From Tardiphaga sp. (GTDB lineage Bacteria > Pseudomonadota > Alphaproteobacteria > Rhizobiales > Xanthobacteraceae): a stretch of DNA of 12,981 nucleotides. The translations under genes were made by a program, and so were the position numbers. The notes under the pieces were generated by a model, which was not told where the DNA came from, did not search any database, and saw nothing but the letters and a program-made list of their open reading frames with translations. Positions 6,943-12,981 of this stretch are shown piece by piece; position 1 is the first letter of the stretch; every line of letters starts with the position of its first letter. The stretch covers positions 1-12,981 of the forward strand of contig JAQGJF010000112.1 in NCBI GenBank assembly GCA_028290765.1, in the 5' to 3' direction.

Positions 6943-7745
6943 TGGCCTCCCGGGCTCGAGCGGGAGAACCTGCTATAGGTCATGCCGGTCAGAGAACCGA
7001 GCAAGGCCCAGAACAGCAGACTGGTGACGGTCACCGCGACGACGAACCGGTGCGACAACGCATCGGGAACGTCGGTTTCGACATCGGCAAGCTGCGGCGC
7101 GCCGAACAGATGCGGCGCCGCGATCAGGCAGACACCCAGAACAGCCGCAAGCGCCGAGCGCTGCAGAAAGATGAGACCCAAACCCGCGGCGGTCGCAAAC
7201 GTCGTCGCGATCCACCAGGCCTGGCGCGGCTCCAGCGATGCCGCCGGGACGCCGGGAAGTTCGGGCGGCAATCCCAGCCCCGGCGCCATCGTGAAGACCA
7301 CAAAGCCGCTCAGCCCCCACAGCAGGCCGTCATGCCAGTTCACCGAGCCGCCGCGCAGCGCGTAGATGCCCGCCAGCAACAACGCGAAGCCGATCGCCGT
7401 CAGCATATTCGCCGCGGCCGTAAACGCGTGGCGTTGCAATCCCTCGGCGGGCTTCCAGGCCGCCGCGTCATGTTCATGCGCGTCGTGCCGGTGCGCGTCC
7501 GGCGCCTGCTGTGCGGCCTGCTGATGGGCTGCATGGTCGTGCGCGGAATGATCGTGGCCGGCCATATTCTGGGACGCGGGAGCAACTGCCGCCGGCGCCG
7601 CCTCGGGTTCGGCGGCGTCGTGCTCGTAGGTCTCGGCCTTGAGGATCAGCGGCACGGTGCCGAATTGCTGGACCGCCGTGACGGCAGCGCCGGTAATCAG
7701 TCCGCTGACGACGGCGGAAAACACAATCGAACGAAAGACCGACAT
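6936..7745 (-). CDS. cbtA: CbtA-type cobalt transporter subunit
   Basis: A 269-residue membrane protein with hydrophobic segments near 7-27, 108-130, 140-156, 176-194, 197-213 and 235-255. The conserved CbtA phrase APGLGLPPELPG is at about 154-165. CbtA works with the small CbtB as a predicted cobalt importer of the inner membrane, known mainly from B12-riboswitch regulons. Between TM1 and TM2 a long loop carries nine histidines at 64-92 (HDHSAHDHAAH, then HRHDAHEHD), a likely metal-collecting segment. If TM1 is oriented N-in, the loop faces the periplasm, which suits metal capture. ATG 7743-7745 is preceded in frame by GTG 7746-7748; neither has a strong ribosome-binding site, and the start lies about 20 bases after the cbtB stop, so coupling is likely. 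Confidence 0.92.
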   Translation of the reverse strand: MSVFRSIVFSAVVSGLITGAAVTAVQQFGTVPLILKAETYEHDAAEPEAAPAAVAPASQNMAGHDHSAHDHAAHQQAAQQAPDAHRHDAHEHDAAAWKPAEGLQRHAFTAAANMLTAIGFALLLAGIYALRGGSVNWHDGLLWGLSGFVVFTMAPGLGLPPELPGVPAASLEPRQAWWIATTFATAAGLGLIFLQRSALAAVLGVCLIAAPHLFGAPQLADVETDVPDALSHRFVVAVTVTSLLFWALLGSLTGMTYSRFSRSSPGGHA

Positions 7746-7765
7746 CACTCAATCAATGGCAAGAT

Positions 7766-7948
7766 CTAATGACAAGGGAACGCGTTCGAATGGCGCACGT
7801 CATGCGCCGCGTTGTGGATGGCGTCGATGTGAGAAAAACCGACAACACCCACAATGAACAGACCAAGGGCCATGGCCAGGACGGCCTGGAAAACGACACT
7901 CAGATCTTTGCTGGCAACCGGCAGCGCGGCGGTGTGGGTCTGTTGCAT
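7766..7948 (-). CDS. cbtB: CbtB-type cobalt transporter subunit
   Basis: The 60-residue partner of CbtA has a single transmembrane helix (about 16-38) followed by the short family tail HNAAHDVRHSNAFPCH. This tail contains His45, His49, His53, Cys59 and His60, with His40 just before it, giving a compact metal-binding end that presumably presents cobalt to CbtA. Length and tail are complete for the family. The start ATG 7946-7948 has a strong AGGAG-type ribosome-binding site six bases upstream. It precedes cbtA and lies 59 bases downstream of the small unknown gene on the same strand. I see no riboswitch in that 59-base gap. Confidence 0.95.
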   Translation of the reverse strand: MQQTHTAALPVASKDLSVVFQAVLAMALGLFIVGVVGFSHIDAIHNAAHDVRHSNAFPCH

Positions 7949-8007
7949 GGCGGATCTCCTCGGAACACGAGACCGTTTCTAGCCGAAGCGGGACTCTTGC
8001 GCCATTC

Positions 8008-8343
8008 CTAATTGTCGATCTGCCGGCTCACGTCCCGGCTGGTGAGATGAAAATTGACCCCGGGCGCGACACGCTTCTGAACTATCTTGGCCTTGGCGGC
8101 GGCATGGAAGGCGCGCTCGTGAACACGAAAAAACGCCTCACAGTCCTCGGGCTCAGGCGAGAACCGCAGCAGCGTTCGGAACGCCAATCGGTGCACCATG
8201 CAGAAGCCGCCGTGGTCGCCAGGCTCAAAAGCCAGCGCCTCGATATCGGCGCGCCAGCTCACTGAATTTTTTTCGTGCTGGATCAATCGCGTCCCCGCCA
8301 CCGTCTCGATGGTTCCGATTCCCTTGTTGACTCCGATCGCCAT
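8008..8343 (-). CDS. Small protein, possibly DUF1488-like
   Basis: A 111-residue soluble protein with no signal peptide or membrane segment. The central part (GGFCMVHRLAFRTLLRF, then EDCEAFFRVHERAFHAAAKAKI) and the ending NFHLTSRDVSRQI resemble my memory of DUF1488 proteins, small Rhizobiales proteins of unknown function. This is a weak, unverified resemblance. ATG 8341-8343 is chosen as the natural N-terminus (MAIGVNKG). The frame stays open far upstream, but that extension runs antisense through the cobalamin riboswitch and the receptor gene, so I reject it. The ribosome-binding site is weak. It is divergent from the riboswitch-receptor transcript, its start lying 17 bases from the riboswitch edge, and it may be the first gene of the cbtB-cbtA-NiCoT run. 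Confidence 0.7.
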   Translation of the reverse strand: MAIGVNKGIGTIETVAGTRLIQHEKNSVSWRADIEALAFEPGDHGGFCMVHRLAFRTLLRFSPEPEDCEAFFRVHERAFHAAAKAKIVQKRVAPGVNFHLTSRDVSRQIDN

Positions 8344-8359
8344 GAAATGCCACGTTTGT

Positions 8360-8545
8360 GATTGGTAGTGCCCGCAAGGGCTAACCAAGGGAATGCGGTG
8401 CGTCGGCTTCAGGCCGACAAATCCGCGGCTGCCCCCGCAACTGTAGGCGGATAGCCGACGACCATAAATACCACTGGGGACCGACACGTCTCTGGGAAGG
8501 TGGTCCGAGGCGGCGACCCGCGAGCCAGGAAACCTGCTGCCAGTC
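8360..8545 (+). ncRNA. Cobalamin (B12) riboswitch
   Basis: The conserved cobalamin-aptamer elements are all present in order. They are the GCCCGCAAGGGC hairpin (8370-8381), AAGGGAATGCGGTG (8387-8400), the GTCGGC/GCCGAC arm at about 8402-8417, CCCCCGCAACTGTAGGCGG (about 8432-8450), CCACTGGG (8471-8478), GGGAAGGTGG (8494-8503), and the B12 box GAGCCAGGAAACCTGC (8522-8537). GATTGG (8360-8365) pairs with CCAGTC (8540-8545) to close P1. Adenosylcobalamin binding normally lowers expression of the gene downstream, here the TonB-dependent receptor and PepSY protein. Strand and position make that assignment firm; repression is inferred from the class. Confidence 0.96.
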
Positions 8546-8596
8546 ATGGTCACACGCGAACGCGTCGGGCGGGGTGCTCCGATGTGGCAAGAGTAG
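8546..8596 (+). CDS. Possible 16-codon leader ORF after the riboswitch
   Basis: An ATG directly after the P1 closing strand opens a short frame (MVTRERVGRGAPMWQE) that stops with TAG at 8594-8596, four bases before the hairpin arm. There is no well-placed ribosome-binding site; the AGGA of the B12 box is about 15 bases upstream. It could be a regulatory leader peptide or chance. Confidence 0.2.
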   Translation: MVTRERVGRGAPMWQE

Positions 8597-8599
8597 CTT

Positions 8600-8635
8600 G
8601 TTGCATCTGCCCCAGGGGCGAAAAGCAGATGCAGC
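8600..8635 (+). promoter_or_regulatory. Stem-loop in the leader, candidate riboswitch expression platform
   Basis: TGCATCTGC (8602-8610) and GCAGATGCA (8625-8633) are exact complements, extended by one G-U and one G-C pair. The 14-base loop holds CCCAGGGG. No U-run follows, so it is not an obvious intrinsic terminator. It may host a Rho-dependent or translation-level switch, or be an anti-structure. Confidence 0.5.
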
Positions 8636-8683
8636 GGCGACCGCGGTGACGGGTTTTGCGTTCGCCGTCGGACCATTGTTTTC

Positions 8684-11155
8684 ATGTCAAACTTCCGGAA
8701 CGTTGGCGTTTTTGCGCCAGGCCTTGTCGTGCCAAAACTTGTCTTCCTACATCTTTCGCATGCGCCAAACCCTTCGCAGCCGCGTGGCGCGATCAGGCAC
8801 TGGTTGCGCGCTTCGATCGTTCCGCTTGGCGTCCTCGCCTTTCTATCGGCTCCGGGAATCGGCAAAGCTATCGCGGAAACGGAAAAGAGGCCCGACACTC
8901 TCGGACCGGTCGTCGTCACCGCACCCGAGCGCAAGCCGGTCCGCAGAACAACTCCCGCGGCACAACGCGCCAGCCACCCCGCCCGCACCGCCGGCCGTAA
9001 CCGCACACCAACGGCGGCGCCGGCTCTAGCGCCGGTTTCCAGCGCCAACAACGCACCTCAGACGCCGCTCAACAGCAACGCGATCGCCACCAGCGCCAGC
9101 CGGCTCGGGCTCACGGTGCGCGAGACCCCGGCGACCGTCGAGGTGATCGACCAGAAGACCATTCGCGACCAGGGCTACCGCACGGCCTCGGAAGCCGCCC
9201 AGGGCGCGGTCGGCGTCACCTCCGGCGACAATCCCGCCGAGCCGTCCGCTTTTTCCATGCGCGGCTTCACCAACAGCCAGATCAACACGCTCTACAACGG
9301 CATCAAGATCGGCCCGCAGAACATGACGTCTCGCATCATGGACACGGCCAATCTCGAAGCGATCGAATTCCTCAAGGGTCCGGCGTCGCTGATGTCGGGC
9401 GAAGGCGCCAGCGGCGGCGCCGTCAATTACGTGACCAAGCAGCCGACCAGCGGCCCGATCCGCAACGAGGCGTATTTTTCCTACGACTCGCTCAACTCGT
9501 TCCGCAGTTCCTACGGTTCGGGTGGCAGCACCAACGTCCAGGGGCTGGACTACCGTTTCGACATCAGTCGCTTCTCGCTCAACGGATTCGCCGACGACAC
9601 CAATACAAAGATGCTGAACGTTTCCGGCCAGCTGAACTATCGCGTCTCCGATACGTTCAAGCTCTGGGGCGCCATCGAGTACCGGCAGGACAATGGCCGC
9701 GCCTATTGGGGCGCGCCGCTGGTGCCGATCGCGTTCAGCGGATCGCATGCAACCACCGGCATCGTTTCGGGCAATTATGTATCGGCCTACAACGGCACCA
9801 ATCTCGGCGCGGTGACGATCGACAACCGGACCTTCAACACCAATTACAACGTGCTCGACAACCATGTGAATGCCGACGAACTGTGGCTGCGCGGCGGTTT
9901 TGAGTGGAACATCACCCATGATCTGACGCTGAAGAGCCAGATGTACGGCTATGGCGCCAAGCGGGAATGGTTCAACAACGAGGTCGAGGCCTTCAATGCC
10001 GGCGTCAATCTGGTCGATCGCGAGCGCTTCTTCGTTGCGCACGACCAGAAGCTCTACGGCAACATCACCGACCTGATCTGGAATGCCGACATCGCCGGGA
10101 TGGACAACCGCCTGGTGACCACGCTCGCCGCCAGCAATCTCGATTTCACCCGGCCGGGGGCGGCCAATTTTCCCAATGATCAGGTATCACTGGTCGATCC
10201 GGCCAGAGGCACCTATGGCCTGCTGACGACGCAGCAGCAGACCGCCAGGATCGACAATGAATCGCTGTCGCTGGAAGACCGCCTGAAGATCACGCGGACC
10301 TTTGCGCTGATTGGCGGCATCCGGTTCGAGCATATCGGGCTCGACCGCAACTCGATGAACTCAGCCGGCCTCGAGAAGCCCGGCTTTCCGTTTTCGACCT
10401 CCTGGCAGCCGGTGACGGGCCGCGCCGGCTATACTTGGGAAGCGATCCTCGGCCTGACCTTCTACAGCCAGTATGCGACCGGCGCCGATGTCGCCGCCAA
10501 CAACATCTTCCTGCTCGGCCCGCTGCAGCCGCTGAACCTGACCACGTCCCGCACCTATGAGACCGGGGTCAAGCAGCTGTTCTGGGACAACAAGGCCGAG
10601 TGGTCGTTGTCGGTTTTCGACATCCAGCGCAAGAACGTCTATGCCGCCGCCGGCGGGATGACGCTCAATCTCGCAGGACGCCAGGATTCCAAGGGCGTCG
10701 AGATCGCCGGCGCGATCCGCCCGACCGACGCATGGAAATTCTGGGGCAATTTCGCCTATGTCGACGCGCGCTATGCCGACTTCGTGTTCGACGGCGGATC
10801 GTTCACCGGCAACACGCCGCCGAACGTGCCGCGGATCGTCGCCAATGCCGGTGCGTCCTATCGCTTCGCCACCGCGCTGCCGGTGGAGCTCGGCGCATCG
10901 GTTCGCCATGTCGGCAACCGCTTCAACACCGACGCCAACGTTGTGACGCTCGACGCCTATACGGTGGCGGATGCCTATGTGTTCGTCGACATCCCGAAAT
11001 CGGTGTTCCAGGCGGTCGACCAGACACGGCTGACGTTCCGGGTGCGCAATTTGACCGACAAGCGCTACGCGATCTGGGGCGACCCGTTCTACCCAGACCA
11101 GATTCTGCTGGGCACGCCGCGCACCTATGAGGTATCTGCTGCCTTCAAATGGTAG
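8684..11155 (+). CDS. TonB-dependent receptor, siderophore-receptor type, B12-riboswitch controlled
   Basis: An 823-residue outer-membrane receptor that imports a scarce ligand using TonB-ExbBD energy. A hydrophobic signal stretch (about 43-63, ASIVPLGVLAFLSAPGIGKA) is followed by a TonB-box-like DTLGPVVVTAPE (71-82) and a Pro/Ala/Thr/Arg-rich linker (83-130). The plug comes next (about 138-255, with RETPATVEVIDQKTIRDQGY, SAFSMRGF and LEAIEFLKGPASLMSGEGA), then a beta-barrel ending in the aromatic AAFKW. The plug wording is that of the siderophore receptor group (FhuA/FecA/FegA-like), not typical BtuB. Yet the gene sits behind a cobalamin riboswitch, so the ligand may be cobalamin, a cobinamide or a cobalt chelate; this is inference. 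ATG 8684-8686 gives about 40 residues before the signal core, unusually long, so the true start may be downstream. It is followed after 10 bases by the PepSY protein gene. Confidence 0.93.
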   Translation: MSNFRNVGVFAPGLVVPKLVFLHLSHAPNPSQPRGAIRHWLRASIVPLGVLAFLSAPGIGKAIAETEKRPDTLGPVVVTAPERKPVRRTTPAAQRASHPARTAGRNRTPTAAPALAPVSSANNAPQTPLNSNAIATSASRLGLTVRETPATVEVIDQKTIRDQGYRTASEAAQGAVGVTSGDNPAEPSAFSMRGFTNSQINTLYNGIKIGPQNMTSRIMDTANLEAIEFLKGPASLMSGEGASGGAVNYVTKQPTSGPIRNEAYFSYDSLNSFRSSYGSGGSTNVQGLDYRFDISRFSLNGFADDTNTKMLNVSGQLNYRVSDTFKLWGAIEYRQDNGRAYWGAPLVPIAFSGSHATTGIVSGNYVSAYNGTNLGAVTIDNRTFNTNYNVLDNHVNADELWLRGGFEWNITHDLTLKSQMYGYGAKREWFNNEVEAFNAGVNLVDRERFFVAHDQKLYGNITDLIWNADIAGMDNRLVTTLAASNLDFTRPGAANFPNDQVSLVDPARGTYGLLTTQQQTARIDNESLSLEDRLKITRTFALIGGIRFEHIGLDRNSMNSAGLEKPGFPFSTSWQPVTGRAGYTWEAILGLTFYSQYATGADVAANNIFLLGPLQPLNLTTSRTYETGVKQLFWDNKAEWSLSVFDIQRKNVYAAAGGMTLNLAGRQDSKGVEIAGAIRPTDAWKFWGNFAYVDARYADFVFDGGSFTGNTPPNVPRIVANAGASYRFATALPVELGASVRHVGNRFNTDANVVTLDAYTVADAYVFVDIPKSVFQAVDQTRLTFRVRNLTDKRYAIWGDPFYPDQILLGTPRTYEVSAAFKW

Positions 11156-11165
11156 CCTCCCCTCG

Positions 11166-12605
11166 ATGATGCGTGCGCTGGTCCTGCTGCACCGCTGGCT
11201 GGGCGTGTCGTTCTGCCTGCTGTTCGCGATGTGGTTTTTGACCGGCATCGTGATGCATTTTGTGCCGTTTCCGTCTTTGACAGAGACCGAGCGTTTCTAT
11301 GGGCTGGTGCCGATCGAAATGTCGCAATTGCCGCACGGCCCGGCAGAAGCCGTGCAGCGTAGCGCCATCGGTGACGCGACGCGGGTACGCCTGCTGCAGC
11401 GGAGCGATGGCCCGGTCTATCTCGTGACCGGCGCGTCGGGCGTGCGCGCGATTCATGCCGGCGATCTAAGCGCCGCCAGCGTCACCTCCGAAACGCTGGC
11501 ACTGTCGATCGCCCAAGCGGCGGCGCGCTCACGTGGCTTCGATCCCTCGCAGGCCGCCGTCGCGGAGCTTGCCGACTATGACCAATGGAGCGTCCCGAAC
11601 GGGTTCGACCGCCATCGCCCACTCTATCGCATCGCGCTCCATGACGAACACGGCACTGAACTGTACGTCTCCTCGGTCACCGGCGAAATCGCGCTCGACA
11701 CCACCAGCCATGAGCGCGCCTGGAACTACGTCGGCAGCGTGACGCACTGGATCTATCCCACCGTGCTGCGCAAGAGCCAGGCGAGTTGGGACGTGACGGT
11801 GTGGTGGCTTTCGCTGATCGCGCTGGTCGCGGCGATCACGGGAAGCGTGCTTGGGATCATCCGGATGAAAATCATGCGCGGCGGCATGGTCTCGCCGTTT
11901 CGCGGCTGGCACTGGTGGCATCACATCCTCGGCCTCGCCTGCATGACCTTCGTGCTGACCTGGATTTTCAGCGGCTGGCTGTCGATGGACCACGGCCGGC
12001 TGTTCTCGACCGGAAAACTCACCGCCGCGGAGGCGGCGGCGGTCGCGGGTAAGCCCGAATGGCAGACCTTGCCGGCGTCCGAGGCACGACCGACTTCCGC
12101 GCAAGCCCGCGAAGTCGAATGGTTTGTGTTCGATGGAAAATTCTACCGGCGCGAACGAACCGGGCTCGACGCGCAGGCGCTGTTTTCCGGCGATCCCGGC
12201 ATGGGCGCCTTCCCGCCTCCGCACCTGTTTCTAAATCCTCAGGACGTCGCCGCATTCGTCAACCGATTGGCGCCCAGCTGCAACAGCCCCGTCCCCGTCG
12301 CGCCCGACGACAATTACGCCGTGACGGCATCACTTCCGTCCGCCCCGGTCTACCGGTCCGTCTGCGGCGACATCTGGTTTCACATCGACGGCGCCAGCGG
12401 CGCCCTGCTGGAACGGCTGGATCCCTCGCGCCGCGCCTACCGCTGGTTCTACAGCGCGCTGCATACGATGGACATTCCGGCGCTCACCGCCCGCCCGATC
12501 CTGCGCAGCGCGCTGATCGTGATCCTGTGTGGTTGCGGGCTGATCTTCAGCCTGACCGGCGTCATCATCGGCTGGCGGAGGTTGCGGTGGCAGGTTTCGG
12601 GTTGA
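11166..12605 (+). CDS. PepSY-associated transmembrane protein, candidate metal-chelate reductase
   Basis: A 479-residue inner-membrane protein with hydrophobic segments at about 13-34, 212-232, 254-272 and 447-469, separated by two large extracytoplasmic parts. The first has PepSY-like strands (LYRIALHDEHGTELYVSSVTGEI, about 153-175), and a related pattern (DIWFHIDGASGALLERLD) recurs near 402-419. Histidines at helix edges (9, 31, 194, 249, 252, 253, 433) could bind heme or metal. PepSY-TM proteins often accompany TonB siderophore receptors (the FegB/PiuB-like set) and are thought to help reduce or release the metal; that role is inferred. An in-frame ATG at 11127 overlaps the receptor 3' end, but ATG 11166 places MMRALVLLHRWLG at the N-terminus as expected. 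It is probably co-transcribed with the receptor under the same riboswitch. Confidence 0.88.
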   Translation: MMRALVLLHRWLGVSFCLLFAMWFLTGIVMHFVPFPSLTETERFYGLVPIEMSQLPHGPAEAVQRSAIGDATRVRLLQRSDGPVYLVTGASGVRAIHAGDLSAASVTSETLALSIAQAAARSRGFDPSQAAVAELADYDQWSVPNGFDRHRPLYRIALHDEHGTELYVSSVTGEIALDTTSHERAWNYVGSVTHWIYPTVLRKSQASWDVTVWWLSLIALVAAITGSVLGIIRMKIMRGGMVSPFRGWHWWHHILGLACMTFVLTWIFSGWLSMDHGRLFSTGKLTAAEAAAVAGKPEWQTLPASEARPTSAQAREVEWFVFDGKFYRRERTGLDAQALFSGDPGMGAFPPPHLFLNPQDVAAFVNRLAPSCNSPVPVAPDDNYAVTASLPSAPVYRSVCGDIWFHIDGASGALLERLDPSRRAYRWFYSALHTMDIPALTARPILRSALIVILCGCGLIFSLTGVIIGWRRLRWQVSG

Positions 12606-12618
12606 GGCGCCCTCACCC
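12599..12618 (+). terminator. Short stem-loop at the end of the PepSY gene
   Basis: GGGT-T-GAGG (12599-12607) can pair with CCTCACCC (12611-12618) with one bulged T, over a tiny loop overlapping the stop codon. There is no T-run, so it is a weak terminator candidate. Between here and 12753 I see no gene and no convincing promoter. Confidence 0.25.
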
Positions 12619-12753
12619 GCCCCAGCTTCTGAAAACCCGGCAACCCGCTTTGCTTTGTGTCGCGCCCTCGACTATGGAAGGACGCGCTTTGTCGCGCGGG
12701 CTGCCATTCCAACCCGCCCTGAAAAGCGCTAAGTAGCTGATCTGGTTATTAAA

Positions 12754-12788
12754 GCGGTCGTGGCGAAACAGGTAGACGCAAGCGACTT
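12754..12788 (+). tRNA. tRNA-Leu 5' exon (anticodon inferred UAA), split by an intron
   Basis: The sequence reads as the 5' part of a tRNA-Leu. The 7-base acceptor strand is GCGGTCG, then TG and a D-arm GCGAAACAGGTAGACGC with the class II leucine-type loop. A26 and the anticodon-stem strand AGCGA follow, then C32-U33-U34. The exon stops after U34, the exact insertion point of the cyanobacterial and plastid tRNA-Leu(UAA) group I intron. The 3' exon lies beyond the window, so bases 35-36 (expected AA) and the T-arm are unseen. The anticodon is inferred. Confidence 0.85.
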
Positions 12789-12981
12789 AAGCAAATTGAG
12801 TGCCCTCCGGGAAACCGAAGGTGCAGAACTGCCCAAATTCGGGGAAACCGGTAACAGGCAATCCCGAGCCAAGCGCTCCGGTCAACGACTGGCGCGAAGG
12901 TGTAGAGACTAGACGAGCAGCACCTAAAGCGCGGAAGCGCTAAGGTGAAGGTATAGTCCAGACCACAAACGAGCCGAAAGC
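12789..12981 (+). ncRNA. Group I intron (IC3-like) in tRNA-Leu, 3' end outside window
   Basis: P1 forms between exon CTT (12786-12788) and GAG (12798-12800), with the expected U-G pair at the splice site. P2 is CCTCCGG/CCGAAGG over a GAAA tetraloop (12804-12821). P3 uses CTGC near 12829 with GCAG at about 12917. P4 is TTCGGG/CCCGAG (12838-12843 with 12863-12868), with the AGGCAATCCCGAGCC core nearby. P6a is CCGGTC/GACTGG. P7 is GACTA (12907-12911) with TAGTC (12954-12958) and forms the guanosine site. P8 is CACCT...AGGTG (12921-12947) with a GGAA loop. The P9 region is cut by the window end. No homing endonuclease frame is present, as is usual for tRNA introns. The intact core suggests self-splicing. 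Confidence 0.9.

Larger units (their letters stand above)
8344..8683 (+). promoter_or_regulatory. Divergent control region and receptor leader
   Basis: This 340-base stretch separates the small minus-strand gene from the TonB receptor gene. It holds the cobalamin riboswitch, a possible 16-codon leader ORF and a long hairpin, each listed separately. The promoter of the riboswitch transcript must lie upstream of about 8360, at or inside the start of the divergent gene. A TTGACT at 8327-8332 could be its -35, but no good -10 follows at the right spacing. Confidence 0.5.

Noticed and set aside
5700..7769. 689-codon plus-strand open frame
   Set aside because: It lies antisense to the NiCoT and cbtA genes, is rich in Arg, Gln, Asp and His as shadow frames are, and shows no recognisable domain.
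7949..8007. Search for a second cobalamin riboswitch in front of cbtB
   Set aside because: The 59-base gap is too short for the aptamer and contains no B12 box.
8344..9051. Minus-strand extension of the small 8008-8343 gene up to 9051
   Set aside because: The extension runs antisense through the cobalamin riboswitch and the start of the receptor, so the true start is ATG 8343.
9026..10042. Minus-strand open frame inside the TonB receptor gene
   Set aside because: It is antisense to the clear plug and barrel coding sequence, with no ribosome-binding site or domain.
12746..12751. TTATTA as a -10 box for the tRNA gene
   Set aside because: It ends only two bases before the mature tRNA 5' end, too close for initiation upstream of the tRNA.
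1..12981. CRISPR arrays, insertion sequences, integrases or phage genes
   Set aside because: I saw no regularly spaced repeats, no transposase or recombinase motifs and no terminal inverted repeats.

Overview
The bulk of this window (about 225 to 12981) looks like chromosome of a Bradyrhizobium/Rhodopseudomonas-type alphaproteobacterium. The basis is recognition of protein families (a Rhizobiales-type CysE followed by a DUF3126 protein, a zf-CHCC zinc-finger protein, CbtB/CbtA) and G+C-rich codon use. No database search was possible. The first ~220 bases do not fit: they are an internal piece of an NADH-quinone oxidoreductase subunit L gene, with almost exclusively G/C-ending codons, fused to the truncated DUF3126 gene. 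That join is most simply an assembly chimera.

Layout. 2-~220: nuoL fragment (+). ~221-313: 5' end of the DUF3126 gene (-), cut by the join. 402-436: strong hairpin. 445-1272: cysE (-), with a putative promoter and a palindrome upstream. 1496-2248: alpha/beta hydrolase (-). 2302-3456: membrane protein of unknown function (-). 3719-3964: zf-CHCC zinc-finger protein (+), followed after 10 bases by a salicylate-hydroxylase-like FAD monooxygenase (3975-5174, +). 5211-5651: small probable lipoprotein (-), convergent with the monooxygenase.

5838 to 12605 is a cobalt/cobalamin-linked block. On the minus strand, in transcription order, are a small unknown protein (8343-8008), cbtB (7948-7766), cbtA (7745-6936) and a NiCoT-family nickel/cobalt permease (6887-5838). 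On the plus strand, diverging from these, a cobalamin riboswitch (8360-8545) precedes a TonB-dependent receptor with siderophore-receptor architecture (8684-11155). The receptor is followed 10 bases later by a PepSY transmembrane protein (11166-12605). Two inner-membrane cobalt importers plus a B12-controlled outer-membrane receptor and a PepSY protein suggest a cobalt, or cobalt-chelate, acquisition locus serving cobalamin synthesis. The receptor's ligand is not shown by the sequence.

The window ends inside a tRNA-Leu gene (5' exon 12754-12788) interrupted after the first anticodon base by a group I intron of the cyanobacterial tRNA-Leu(UAA) type. Its P1 to P8 can be traced, and the intron runs off the window end.
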